A DNA stretch of 64,000 bases from positions 1-64,000 of the forward strand of contig MU400558.1 in NCBI GenBank assembly GCA_022578965.1, written 5' to 3'. A program made the position numbers and the translations under genes. Under the pieces are notes generated by a model. It saw only the letters and a program-made list of their open reading frames with translations. It ran no database searches and had not been told where the DNA came from. This DNA comes from Xylaria sp. FL1777 (lineage: Eukaryota; Ascomycota; Sordariomycetes; Xylariales; Xylariaceae). The stretch's first letter is position 1, and the number at the start of each line of letters is the position of its first letter. Below are positions 46,128 to 58,181 of the stretch, in pieces.

Positions 46128-49100
46128 TCAATCGGTTTGCATAGCAGAATCAAGTACTGGCTTGGCGTCATCAGCGTCCCTAGGTTTCTCTGTCTCCTGT
46201 GAGCTTCCAAGCTCAAGCTTGAACTCATCAACGACAGTTGAATCCTCGTGGGAGATACTGCTAGGCGTAAGCGCCTTCAGTTCGATGTCCGACTTCTCAT
46301 GACAGGCACGGTTTGTACGACCCTCGAGGATCTTAGAGATTCTCCGTTTTAAGGCATCTGCTTCCGCAAGCACAGTCTCAAGCATAACAGTGTCAGCATC
46401 CGCTAGACTGTCGCTAATAATGAGCTGTGCCCCATCTCGTGACAACATGGAGATGGTAGCTGGGCTTGTCTGGGACTGTAGAAAAGAGTCGTTAATAAGG
46501 TCACATTGTAGGATGAGGGGATAAAAGTTGGACCCAACTTACCATCGTAGCCCTAGCTAGCTGAGGAACCTCATCATCTTGGCTATTGGCCAGCTGCATA
46601 AGAGCCAGCGCGGCTTGTTGTTCTTCCTGGCTTGGCAGGCTGAGTGCAACAGTCGGGGCGGGGTCATCGACTGTTCTAGGCTGAAAGTTGGATCCCCCAC
46701 GGTTTTGGTGAACTCTATAGGCAACGAGATTAGATGATGTTAGAAGGGCAGTTGGATGTTACTTACCGGGAGATGAAATCTTGCTTGATACCCTTCGCAG
46801 ATACTCGGAATACACGGCCAAATGCCTTATTTTCTCTCCAGGCAGCTTCATCATCGTCACTATCGTCTTCCTCAATTTCTATCCATCCATTGTTGGCCAG
46901 ACCGCGACTATAGCACTGCTCAATCACAGGCATATTTTTGATCTTCCGATACTTATGCGCTGGAGCTAACCTGACTGGAAGATCACTGAGCAAGTCGTCG
47001 ACATGGCAAGGGCAGCGCCATGTTCGTAGAATCGGGGGAACGGCCAGAGGGGGGCTAAGGCACTCAAGGTGCCAATTCAGGCCACAAACCGAGCAGGGAA
47101 TGATAGGCCGATTGTCCGTCGCTCCTTTGTGACAGTGGTGGCACAACACCGCCTTGTCGCCATTCCTGAGCTTGAAAAAATCAAAAGATTCTTCTGCGTT
47201 CTTCTTGTTTGTCCTAGAGAAAAAGAGCGTTAGTTTTAGAACATGCTGCGCATTTGAGGCGATGGGAATACTCACTTAGGCTTAGGGGGGGCAGCCTCCT
47301 CATACTCGCCCTCCGCTCCAGTCCTAACACCTTCAAAGTACTCCCGAATGGGCTCAGGCAGCCGAAACGCACGAGGGTTTTTTCGTTGTAGACTGGCAAC
47401 AAGTGGGCCAAAGATGCCTTTGTACTCGTTCTCAAGAGGCGGATTGTACCGCATCTGACATTCATTGCAAAACCATTCGTCGGGAATATGACCCTCGTCC
47501 ATCGGAGGATCAATGCACATGAAATGAAACGAAAACGTGCACCCATCGCAACAGACTAATTCCCCATTGCCGCCACAAGTATAACAGGAATCGTCATTAT
47601 CGTCCTAGAGTGTTGTTAGCACATTGCACTAAGCGGACTGGTGGATTGCTACGCAGGATCCGGCAAAAGCGGGAACTGAAAGATCAGCACTCCCCAATCT
47701 TGTGCTTCGGACCCTAGGGTTTCCTTAACTCCTTCTCGGCAGAGACGCTCAATCTGTTAAAACAAAATGAAATGCAGAAGACAATGTACGTCGTTCCGCG
47801 CCTTGTAGAAGCGATAGGAGAGGTAAGAGAATGATCTGGAAAACTTTTGCTTACCTGATTATTTGGTACGCCATTGCCCACAGGGCTCGACCGCTCTCCA
47901 TTGCCACGAGGAATTCCCGCAGAAGTGCCCTTCTTCTTCATCGGTCTGATACACACATAAGCACGGTTAGCGAATCCTGTCTACAGAAGACATGATGACT
48001 ATACGTAGTAATACTGAGAATCGAATATATCGGGTGAGGTCTTTTTTCGCCGAATCTGCAATTATGTGGTGCCACATCGCCACTTGGCTCTACCTCACTT
48101 GTGACAACACAACTAGGCCCCTGCAGACACCACATTTGCAAGCATGATGCACGTAGATAGATGAGTGAGAGAAATGAAACTTACGATGTTTTGACGCGTA
48201 GTCCACCTCGAGGCTTCTTGGAAGATCTTGGATTTGTTGGCGTCGCAGCACGTGAATTGCGCGCCGATAAGGGCTCGAAATCAGCCCGGAAGGACGATGC
48301 AGTGGGCGAGCTCGCGTCATCAAACTCGTCATGATTCCTCTTGGCCGCCCTGGCAGCTCGCGAACTCAGTGCGGGAGCTGGCGTCCGTGACAACCGAGCA
48401 TGCTCGGGAGGAGGGGCTGGTGGCTGCGGTGGCAGGACTGGCTCATGGGGCAACTCATCCAGCCCCAGGGGATTACGAACAAAACTATCTGCAGAGGCGC
48501 TCTTGGTGTTGGTGACCGTCTCAGACTTCCGGGAGAGTTTCTTGCGGGTGAAGAGGTCAGTAGACTCATCGATATCACCAAAACGGCTCTGGAACTTGAG
48601 TGTGGGGATGGGCTTGTCTGGGTGGTGATGGGAGTTGCCGTTGGTGCCGTTGGTGGTGGTGGTTGCAGAGGTGGTGATGACAGCGGCTGGCATGCTCGAG
48701 TCCCGTGAGCGCGGATGATGGGTAGTAGGAGTGTTTTGCTCAGGAGCAGGGTTGGGCGAGACAATCTGCTTTTTGACGGCGGGTTTCGCCTGCTCGACGC
48801 TGATTGGCTGCGTCGAACCTGCCGGGATTTGCGCATTATTTCCCTCGGCCTGCTCGTCCTCCATCCGCGAGACGCCCGGGTCGCCATCCACACTGCCCAT
48901 AAAGTCGTCGTAGTCCTCGATCGCGTCATCGGGGACCGAGGACAGAGACGACGTGCTGCTGACCGACCCCGAACGCGTCTTCCTGCCTCTTGGCGACTTG
49001 TTCTTGGCAATGCCGCCACGAGCGTGATGACCATGGTGATGATTACCCTTCTTCCTACTATGCGTGTGCACACCCGCGCCATTTGTCGTAGTTGTAGCTG

Positions 49101-50361
49101 TTGCTGTAGCTGTAGCTGTAGCTGAAGTTGTTGTGACATGAGGATATGGTGCATCAGCCTGGTCAACGGGCGTCCTACGCTCCTCTACTGCCTCCGTTCT
49201 ACGCTTTTTGCTGACATGGCCTTCGGCGTCGACCTCGACCTCAACATCGCGTGCAGAGTCCCGGAGAAGCGATGCAAAATCCATCTTGATCAGGTTTTCG
49301 TAAGGTGCAGGCTCCGGCTTGTGTGGTGTAAAGCGACCACCTGTTGAAGGCGGCACAAAGTAGTGGCAGCCTTTGTTCTCTTTCTTACCCTCTTTCTTCT
49401 TCTCGCTGATTAAGCGGCGAAACTTTTGGACAGTCTTAGACGTTGCACGCTGGTAGTAGATGTCCTCAATCATGGAGACGAAATGAGGATCTCCTGAATT
49501 TTCATCGTAGAGCAGACGCAGGGCCCATGCAGTAGGGTAGCGGAAGTGGCGGAGAGCCTCTTCCACCGCAATCTCGACAATCTTATTGGCTTGCTCTTTA
49601 TCGTCGGGCTCGCGCGTTAGTTGATGAAAGGACAAAGTTTCGGAATGGGTGGGTGATGTAGGAGCAGGTGTGGGATTAGGTGTGGGATCAAGAATGGGAG
49701 GTGCAGGGCTAGATCGCGCACTTTTATGCCTGTGCGACTGTCTGCGTGGATGAATGGGAGTGACAGAGGCAGAAGAGGTATTGAAGTGGCCGGGATTGTG
49801 GGAAATGCGGCGTGCTTTAGACTTCTTAGGCACATAATCATCGTCGTTCATGTCATCCACAACCGGGAGCGGCAGCGTAAGATGTGATGTCGGCGATAAC
49901 GCTTCCGCAGCAACATCTTCCATCGCCCCAGCGGCCTCGCTGCTTGACATGCGCGTGATGTCAGGCGGCGTTGCCGTCGCGCTTGGTGTTGTGATGACGG
50001 GCACCGCGGCACCTACGGAGGCCGGCGAAAAGGGCTTCTTCAGGACTATCCTCTTCACGGTCGACGCAGAGACAGGCGGCGGGCTCTCAGCACAGAGGGG
50101 CGCCTTCTTCAGCATGGCGGCCTTGGGCAGGGTGCCCAGGGGAGCCATGTTCTCGACGACGCCGCCGCGGATCAGCCCGGCCTCCTGGAAGCTGGGCCTG
50201 TTCTGCACGGGCGGCTCCAGCCAGCGCTGCATGAACGAGCGAGACCCGTCGCCGCCGGTTCCTCCGCCTCCTCCTCCTCGACTGTGGCCGGCGGACGAGC
50301 TCGAGGGACCGTGGGGGCTCGAGAAGCGCGATCGAGTGGGCTTGGAGTGTGAAGAAGACAT
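46128..50361 (-). CDS. RCO1: Rco1-like double PHD-finger protein (Rpd3S histone deacetylase subunit)
   Basis: Nuclear chromatin protein; in yeast Rco1 with Eaf3 directs the Rpd3S deacetylase to transcribed genes. Model (minus strand): 50,361-48,185, 47,945-47,855, 47,604-47,276, 47,213-46,767, 46,714-46,543, 46,475-46,128, giving 1,187 residues. All joins keep phase. The first two introns (239 and 250 bp) are long for this genome, so a small exon could be missed. The first about 730 residues are Ser/Pro/Thr-rich with an N-terminal RSFMQRWLEPP motif and low-complexity Thr-Ala, His and Gly runs. PHD1 (about 762-804) has CYTC, CCDGC, FHFMC and WFCNEC. PHD2 (about 890-940) has CHHC, CSVC, WHLEC and CPCH. 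A helical segment near the C-terminus (LAEADALKRRI) may be a coiled coil. Assignment to Rco1 rests on the paired PHDs and N-terminal motif. Confidence 0.85.
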
Positions 50362-51803
50362 GGCTGGCGTCTTGCTCCGGCTCTGGCGCTGGCGAGGTGT
50401 GCTGGGGAGCGAGCCCCCTATTTGCGGCTGCGCGTGCGCGTTACAGCCTCGCGGAACGAGCTCCCTTCGGTGCGACGGCTGCAGACCTCGTTAGCTCTCG
50501 ACTATCAAACAGGACCACGGGCTACGCACCTCTCTATTGTGCGGGGGACATGTGCACAATGATGTTTGTTCGCGAGGTGATGGCTGGGTCGGATACGCGG
50601 TATGGGCGACGGAATGCTGGTGCAAAAAGGGGAGCTCCAGAAAAATTACTGGTGTTGGGGCCACGCCCACCACCCTCCATCAGCACCCAGCAACCCAGCA
50701 CCCAGCACCACCAGCTCCAGCCAGCCCACCCCCCCCAGTCAATTGCCCGTCTGCTAACACACCACTGAAGCCACTACCGCGCGCCGCTGTCCGCTGTCCG
50801 GGGCCAGCGAAGACAGGTCCAGGCCTGGGCCTTATCTCTCTCTCTCTCCTATTCTCACCTCATGTCGCTCAATGTCGCTCTCCCTACCTCCCGTCATCCA
50901 GATAATGTAGTCAATCAAAACTATGGTACTGCTACATACCTGGCCAGCGTAGCATGCTATCTTTTTTTTTTTTTGCTTTTCTTTCTCTGCAGGCTCCCTG
51001 AAAGGGCTATGCACATATTCCCAAATGCGTCGAGTATCTCTCTTCTCTGGACACTTGCTGAGGCCAGTCAATCACCTGAGGACTCTGGTCACCTGCTTGC
51101 ACCATTCCCTCATTCCCTGACGTCTCGTGTTTTTCCTCCGAGTCCGCCGCCTGCTCGCCCGCCTACTCAGCATCGCACTTATTTGTTGCCGTTTGCTCGT
51201 CCGAGTTTCCGTTTGCCACCCTCGGCTTTCTGCAGTTAGCGGTTTTGAGCACTGACTCACAATTTGTGGTGCAAGACTTAGCCTAACTTCTTCTACCTTC
51301 GCATGGCTGGCTGGTCCCCCTATAGGCTATTTACTTCCTTGCTAAGAGAGATAGTTCTGGTTGCTTCCATTCATTCGGCTGGTTCTGTCTGTTTCGCGGC
51401 CTTGTGGGAGGGTCCTGCTCCCTTCTTGTGTCTGCCAAGTGTCCGCGTAGGACAGAGAGTCAAAAGGGCACAATATCTGGGACAATTGGTGGGTTTTGTG
51501 CTTGGATCAAGCTTTTTTCTTTGTTTACTCTGACTTGCTAAAACAGGGCTCATATGTTGAGTGATGAATTTTAAGGGATGCTTATTGCTGGTAGGCATGT
51601 CCTACACCTAATCCTTCCTTGGCAACGAGCACACGTCTCGTGCCAAAACTCAGAGTAAGAGGCCTCAGCCATGCCCACCATCGACACGCGAAAGTAGTTG
51701 AGCCAACATGCACCTTTTTTGTGTCGACCTAGCTTCCGCAAGCTTGCAGATTGCTGTCTGGAGACACTGCACCCTTGGAGCACGTATTTGAATGCAACAC
51801 TTA
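50362..51803. other. Intergenic, promoter of the RCO1-like gene
   Basis: 1.4 kb with no gene. Contains CAGCACCCAGCACCACCAG-type C/A-rich tandem sequence at about 50,680-50,715, a TCTCTCTCTC run near 50,837, and a poly-T tract at 50,961-50,974. Confidence 0.5.
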
Positions 51804-53327
51804 CTACTCGTCATCATCATTCTCCTCGCTCCCCTTCTTGGCCGGCTTCTTCTTCTTATTTTTGCTCTTACCCTTGTTCTTGGCTAGCGGCTGTTCAAGT
51901 ATCTTTAAAATCTCCTCGTCTGTGATCTTCTTGTCGGTTTGGTATTTGCTGAGATCCAGTGTTGGCGGAGCACCAAGTTTCGTAATACCGTTCTTGGTAA
52001 TCGCTGCCTGGCGTTAGATTCTGTGCAAATCGCATAAGGGACATCCTTACCAAGTGTAGTTAATGACCTGGCAACCGGTGAGCCGTCCTTGTCCCCGACC
52101 AGTTCGTATTGTCGTAATACATTAGAACGGACGCCATCAAAAACTCCGACCTTATATTTCGTATCGGTACCATCTTCTTCAAGCTGTCTCAAGCTGAAGG
52201 GGAAATGACCAAACTTGGCCTGAATCGTTGATAGAGTCTTACGCGCTGTCTGTGACTTGAGAATATATGTGTTGGTGGTACGACGGTGCAATGTGGCCCG
52301 CTGGTTCAGCGTCTTAACTTTACCCGAACCTAAAGTCACTCCCATTTCGACGCCCCAAACCTCACCAACCTGGGGAACGCCCTCGCCCTTAGTACCTTCG
52401 GCAGGCGCAATGACGATCTTCTTAGTGCCTTCAATCTCATTACGATCGAAGAGCCACGATGTTGTGCTCTCGACAAGGTTACATTCATAACTCTTGACCA
52501 CCTTATCCAGCAGCGAGGTAATCTTGGACTGTGTAGGGGCCTTCACGGCGGCGGCCTTGGCTTTCTCCTCGTCGGTGCCGCTTGCGAGCAGTCCAGGGGG
52601 TATCATGAGCCGCAAGAGGAGTTCATTCGCGTAGTAATTAGCCAATATCAAGTCAGCAGTGCGTCCAGTGATGACTTCTTCGGCTCCATCTTTGGATGGG
52701 ACGATAATTGTGTCGCAGACAATGGAGCCAAACCCATCAATCTGCGCACCTAGCTGAATTTTGACAAGCTCTCCAGGCTGAAGCTCAATATTGGCCTCGG
52801 CAGAATCGGATGTTAGAGGTGTATACGGCGTGACGTAGGATGATGGAGAAACAGTGGTTGGATGAGAGAAACCTAGTGGAAGCAAAGTATGCGACGTCAG
52901 CCCAAGTCCAAGTTCAAGTCCGAGTCCGAGTCGACAGATGCAGTTACACAAGACCAGACTTACCCTTAAGCTTCGTGGTGCGGTAGGCCTTGGAGACCTC
53001 CTCCTCAATAAGCTTGTCGCCCTGCTGGCAGATGGCTACAATCTTCTCGCCGGCAACGCATAGCTTAGACACGGCAGCAAGGACCTTCTCGCCAATAGCC
53101 GCTGCGGTCTTATACTTGGTGAGAACGTCGGGATTCTTGAGCGAGTAGTCTAGATGATGCATAGCTTGCAGTTAGCCCTATATCGTCCAAGTATAGGGCC
53201 GCGTAGAGTTAGAAAAGACCTTGCAGTGTCTACATCCCTAGAATTGGGCACGGGTATATACTTCAGAAAGCTTGTCAAGGGAGAACTACAGAGAGTTGTA
53301 CGGACCAACATCTTTTTCTTCGGGCAT
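51804..53327 (-). CDS. PA2G4: PA2G4/EBP1-type (S. pombe Cdb4-like) methionine aminopeptidase-fold protein
   Basis: Pita-bread-fold protein related to type II methionine aminopeptidase but generally without peptidase activity; family members bind RNA, ribosomes or curved DNA. Model (minus strand): 53,327-53,306, 53,149-52,964, 52,872-52,051, 52,003-51,804, giving 409 residues, normal for the family. The tiny first exon (22 nt, MPEEKDV) joins in phase to DYSLKNPDVLTKYK, matching family starts; its donor GTCCGT is unusual. A later start at 53,162 is possible. Visible: the KYKTAAAIGEKVL helix, GFSHPTTVSPSSYVTPYTP, and IQLGAQIDGFGS where active aminopeptidases have metal ligands. A Lys-rich then acidic C-terminal tail follows (KKKKPAKK, ENDDDE), as in EBP1 homologues that contact rRNA. 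The open frame reading through 52,873-53,008 is intron. Confidence 0.92.
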
Positions 53328-54695
53328 ATTGCTTGAATTAAGCCACTGGCTATGTAATGCTGGGGATATGGCTCTGAGACTCGGATTAGTGAGGAACGAA
53401 AAAAGGCCAGAGTGGATCGAATATACCTTTTATGTCGGAAGCGGCAGATGGGGAGGTATCGTAGCACGGGTATTTTGAGGTTTTGCTCTGACGGAGGGGC
53501 TTTGTGGGTTGGTGGAGGGGTAGGTGAGGTCACTATGGTTCACAAACAGGTACCATAGGTACATCTTCATCCTTTAGAAGCTCGTCTATTCCACATTCGG
53601 GGAGGTGAGAGCAGCCGATAACCCCCAGGTACCTACCTACAACCTTCAATTCTACGCACCACTGTGGCCACAGTTGGTCAATTTAAGGAAACATGAATTA
53701 TATGGTAATTTGCTAGACAAACAATTCCATTAGCTATGTAGTCTAGTATTTGAGAATGTTCAATGCTACCTAGCATCCTACTTGCTAGCAATCATTAGGA
53801 GTCTCGATGGTAAAATTACAATTTTGACCTAGTTACCTAGGTACATGAAAACACAAACTGACTAGTGCAATTAAGCGTAACGTTATCCTGTCTAATTAAA
53901 TACTTTCCATACCTACGAAGTACGTGGTCGGGGAGCGTCCAACCAGTCTAGTAGTACGCACCAGCACATACCTTAACATATAGGGTGCATTTATTCTGCA
54001 CAGGACCATTGGTAACAAAGAAACATTCATGGAACAAAACACTTGTGTCAGGATGGTCTAAATGGTGTTATCTTGCATTAGTGAAACTATTAGGGTAGGT
54101 AGGCACCTCCGATGTCCTCAAGTACAGACGAAGTTATCTGAGCTTCAACATAATTAGGTACACAGGGTAGGCAAGGTACCTACAGTAGAGTGCACTGACC
54201 AAAGCCGAGCTAAACTCAAATGGCTCGGACGTTACGCTCAGACAGTGACGGGCCAGGCCAGTCTAGGTACTGTACAGTGTAGTGCAGCGCACTGTACTGT
54301 TGTCTCCTTACCTAGGTAGGTGCTCCGTATGTGGTCGCGCCAAAGGCTGCATCGCGTAAAAACGAGCAGCTGCACTGGGCCAATACTGGAGCACGATCTC
54401 CCTCCAGCCGCATAGCTCATCCACGACCACGACCACGACTACAACCACGACCTCGCATCGTAGTCCTTGCCGATCGCCCACCAGCCCTCTCACAGCACGC
54501 AACCACGCATGGCCCAGGCCATTATCTGACTACACGAGACCAGGTCCCGTACTCGCTCCACCTGCGCCAGCCACCGGGTGCGACAGCAGGACCAATCTGA
54601 CCGAGCACACGCGGCTCATCAGGCGCCCACCGCCCACCAACCCCTGAGCATCTGTCGCAGCAACATCGAACCGCATCGGAATCATCGCTTTCGTC
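53328..54695. other. Divergent promoter region between PA2G4 and SNF5 genes
   Basis: 1.4 kb shared by two divergently transcribed genes. CCTAGGTAC/GTACCTACC-type palindromes cluster here (53,627; 53,833; 54,116; 54,308). C/A-rich CACGACCACGACCACGAC repeats (54,422-54,440) lie in the likely SNF5 leader. The 122-codon frame at 54,578-54,949 is out of frame with SNF5 and not a gene. Confidence 0.5.
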
Positions 54696-57084
54696 ATGGC
54701 GACGCAGCAAGATGCCGACGCCCCTTCAAGTCGTGGCTCCGGCGGTGGCAGCGTCATGCCCGCCGCCGCAACCACGGCCCCAATGCCGAAACCAGATCGC
54801 TCTTCGTCGTCTACTCCGAACGACAAAGCCGATGCGCCCTCGGACTCCAACGACGGCCCCCTTCCATTTCGCGACAAGGCTGCTTACGGAAAGATCTCGA
54901 TAGAAAAGGCCATCTCTCGCGACCACGTCAATGCTGCCGCCTTGATTGAGCACCTCAAAAAGAACACGAAGCACAACACCACCTCCTATTCCAAGATAGG
55001 AGACTACAAACTACTGCACACCGATTACAGAGCATGGTTTCCGATATCGAGGCTGTACGGCGAGGGCTACAGCGGCTATGGAAATGGGCGTACTGATATT
55101 GGTCCGGCTTCACGGCTGATGTATCCTATGCAGAAACCCAGGCTAGGCAAGCGACAAACACCGGCTCTCAAATGGAAAAGGAAGGACATGAAGCAACAGG
55201 CTGACCAGCATGAGGAGCTCGTACCTGTGCGACTAGACGTCGATTACGATAAGGTAAAACTGCGCGACACCTTTACGTGGAACCTTCATGAGCGAATAGT
55301 TCGCCCTGATCTGTTTGCTATGCATCTGATCGAGGACATGGACCTGAAACCCCCCGTCGCCCAGCCCGTCTACGAAGAGGTCCTGAAACAGATTCACGAG
55401 CAGCTCAACGATTTCTACCCATTTGTCTTCTCAGACGAAGATGCTTTAGACCCGGAGTTACCTTATTCGGCATGGAAGAACGACGAAATGAGAATACTAG
55501 TGAAGCTCAACATTACCATTGGACAACACACTCTGGTTGACCAATTCGAATGGGAGATTAACAACCCACTTAACTCCCCCGAGGAGTTCGCTGCAAGCAT
55601 GTCAAAGGATCTTGCTTTATCGGGAGAGTTCACAACCGCCATAGCCCACTGTATCCGAGAGCAGACACATCTATTTACGAGAAGTTTATATAGCATTGGG
55701 CACCCCTTCGACGGTAGGCCAATTGAGGACCCGGATCTAGTGGCCGCCTTTCTCCCATCACCTCTACCTAATGTCTTCCGTCCACAACAACAGGCCAAAG
55801 ACTATTCGCCATATCTATATGAGCTCAGTGAAGCTGACTTGGAGAGAAACGAGCTGGTATTTTCACGAGAGCAGAGACGGCAGAAGAGGTCAATAAATAG
55901 ACGTGGTGGACCAACGCTCCCTGACTTGAAAGAGAGACAGAGAACGATTCGCACTCTCGTGGTATCGTCGACTCTTCCCGGCGCGGCAACCGATGTTGAC
56001 GAGAGCAGGCTCTACAAACGTGTAGCAGGCGCTCCAGGTACTGGCCGCAGGAGAGGCCAAGGTGGTCGCGATGGAGATCTCTCAGATTCCGATGAGAGTG
56101 AGGACTCATCACCCGACTCTCCAGCAGCTTCGGCATTGGCTGGTACAGCAAGAACTAGGGGCATGCGAGGTGCCGCCTCAGCCGCCCAGCAACGTATGGC
56201 CAATCTTGGTCGGTCCGAAACGCCGGAAGCGACAATACACCATCACGAAACCCGAACATCTAGAAGATTTGGACGTGAAGTAACCCGCGAGGCGACAGAA
56301 GAACCTCAGCACTTCGTAGTAACGCTGAGAGTATCAAAGGAGAAGCTACGGAAAATACTTAGGGATCCCAAATTAAAGCAGAGCACACCAGTTGGCTCTG
56401 TCACGCCCTCACAACCTCATAATCGCGCCCTTAGCGCATCCGTCTCCAACACCATGCCACCGCCATCCACTCCAAATGCAACAACACCAGCGGTCCCTGC
56501 CCGAACACCTTCCAATGGGACGCCTCCTGGCCAGCTTGGTCGAGTAGATGCCCCGGCACCAAAACCGGGTGAGCCTCTGCCGACTCCTGTAAGACCATTT
56601 TCCCCTATTCCTCCACACCCCGATCCCTCCATCTTCCGTTATTCTAGTAGCCGTTATGATCTATGACCTCATCATTGTCACCTGGTCACGGCATAGCTAG
56701 GTGCCAGTCTTCATTCTACATTTCTGATGACCAGACTTAATCGCTATACTCACCATTTGCTCATAGCCTCCTCCTCCAGCATGGCTTGTTAGTGCTCTAG
56801 ATCAATTCAGGCAGGAAGATGCGTACAAAAACGACCAGTTTGAGGGCATTATGCGTTACAGCGCTGTAGACACCAACACCGGCGCACCCTATCCCATTCC
56901 TCAGGGTGGCCAACCCACGCCTCCTCACGTTCGCTTCTACTTCCTCCCCAGGATACGGTGTCTGGACTGCCCTGGAAAGTTGTACACACCCGGCCCAGAC
57001 TCATCAGCTTCGAATTTTGAGGTGCACCTGAAGAATCGAAACCACAAGGAGAAAGTTGAAAATCGACTCGCTTCTACCAAGTGA
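54696..57084 (+). CDS. SNF5: SNF5/SMARCB1 chromatin-remodelling subunit with C-terminal zinc finger
   Basis: Core subunit of a SWI/SNF-type remodeller (or RSC, as the yeast paralogue is Sfh1), nuclear. Model: 54,696-56,588 joined to 56,767-57,084, giving 736 residues. The 178-bp intron (GTAAGA...TCATAG) is inferred: the first reading frame stops at 56,666, but skipping from Pro-Thr-Pro to PPPPAW recreates the fungal SNF5 ending. The N-terminus is Ser/Ala-rich, then YRAWFPISRLYGEGYSGYGN. The SNF5 domain (about 170-380) has VPVRLDVDYDKVKLRDTF and LVKLNITIGQHTLVDQFEWE. A Ser/Asp-rich linker follows. The end carries a Cys2His2-like site, Cys696-x2-Cys699 and His718-x5-His724 (RCLDCPGKLYTPGP, HLKNRNH). 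Confident in family; SNF5 versus SFH1 is less sure. Confidence 0.88.
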
Positions 57085-58181
57085 GCCCATGGAACTAGGT
57101 TAGCGAATGAATCCTAGAAAAGCATATACAACCATATTAGCAGCTGGGAGGACGGGCGGGAGAGGAGATATGGTGCAGCGGATTGAATATGGCGTATTTT
57201 TCTCTGTTTCAGTATTTCTAGATGTATACCTAGATGTGGTCGTCATGGCGATAGGGCCTTTTGGGCACACAATGCTCATGTGTAAGCAAGCGTTGGAGTT
57301 TGTATTTGAAAGAGCCATAGACCGACTCTGGTACATCAGGCCGCCGTTTTTCTATTCGTTTGTACATGAACCTGTTCAATATACTTGATGGCATGACCAG
57401 GCAGCTCTCAAGCTACGATCCATGACCAAATAGCATATAGAGAAACAACGATATCCCGCGGCTTAGACATGTTAGCTATGAATAGGGATAAGTTTAACTT
57501 CAGAGTCAAATAACATCCCAGCCCGATAAGCGCCGCAAAAGAACTCGAGACAATTTTATAGTTAAGTTATTCTAAAGCTTAGTCTCAACATGCTGATTCT
57601 TTGACATGTATATTCACTCCGGTTATACTATTGACATACCGAGGGCTACTACTACTTCGACTCGACATCTGCAATATATTAGTCACGTTCCAAATTCACA
57701 CGAAGTGGCTGACTCTTCCTCGAGGTATATCTATGTCTCAGGAACTGTCTGGTCTTGGAAGAATTAGCATTCGAGTAAGGACTATTCCTTGGATCTATAA
57801 CAGAGATTACTCGAAAATCAGTAAAGAGAACAGGGGAAAGAGGGTGCTTGTTGCAGATCTGTCAACTACTACTGATAAGGCATTACCGGATATCCCAAAA
57901 GCCATTAACATATTATCACATTGCCCGTTCCGGAATACGAAGATACGTCGATCTCATATCGATTGTTGACGAGAAGATCAGCAAGGGGCTAGCAGATGGT
58001 TTGAAGGAGCTTGACTAGCCAAGGCCCTCTTATCGATGATGTGTCACGCGTTTCATAGGCTGCGGCAACATATAGAAATTGAAGAGAGCACTCGAAAGCA
58101 AAATCATCAAAATGTTATTCGCTGTGCAATAAATATCACAACCGGTCTACTACATCCCAAGCTCAACATCAAAGCACCCGT
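57085..58181. other. Intergenic between convergent genes
   Basis: 1.1 kb between the 3' ends of SNF5 and the monooxygenase gene. The 122-codon frame at 57,601-57,969 has no family features. Nothing else recognised. Confidence 0.5.

Noticed and set aside
52873..53008. Extended N-terminus of the PA2G4 frame (Arg/Pro-rich start).
   Set aside because: It is intron read-through; splicing 52,964 to 52,872 restores the family sequence.
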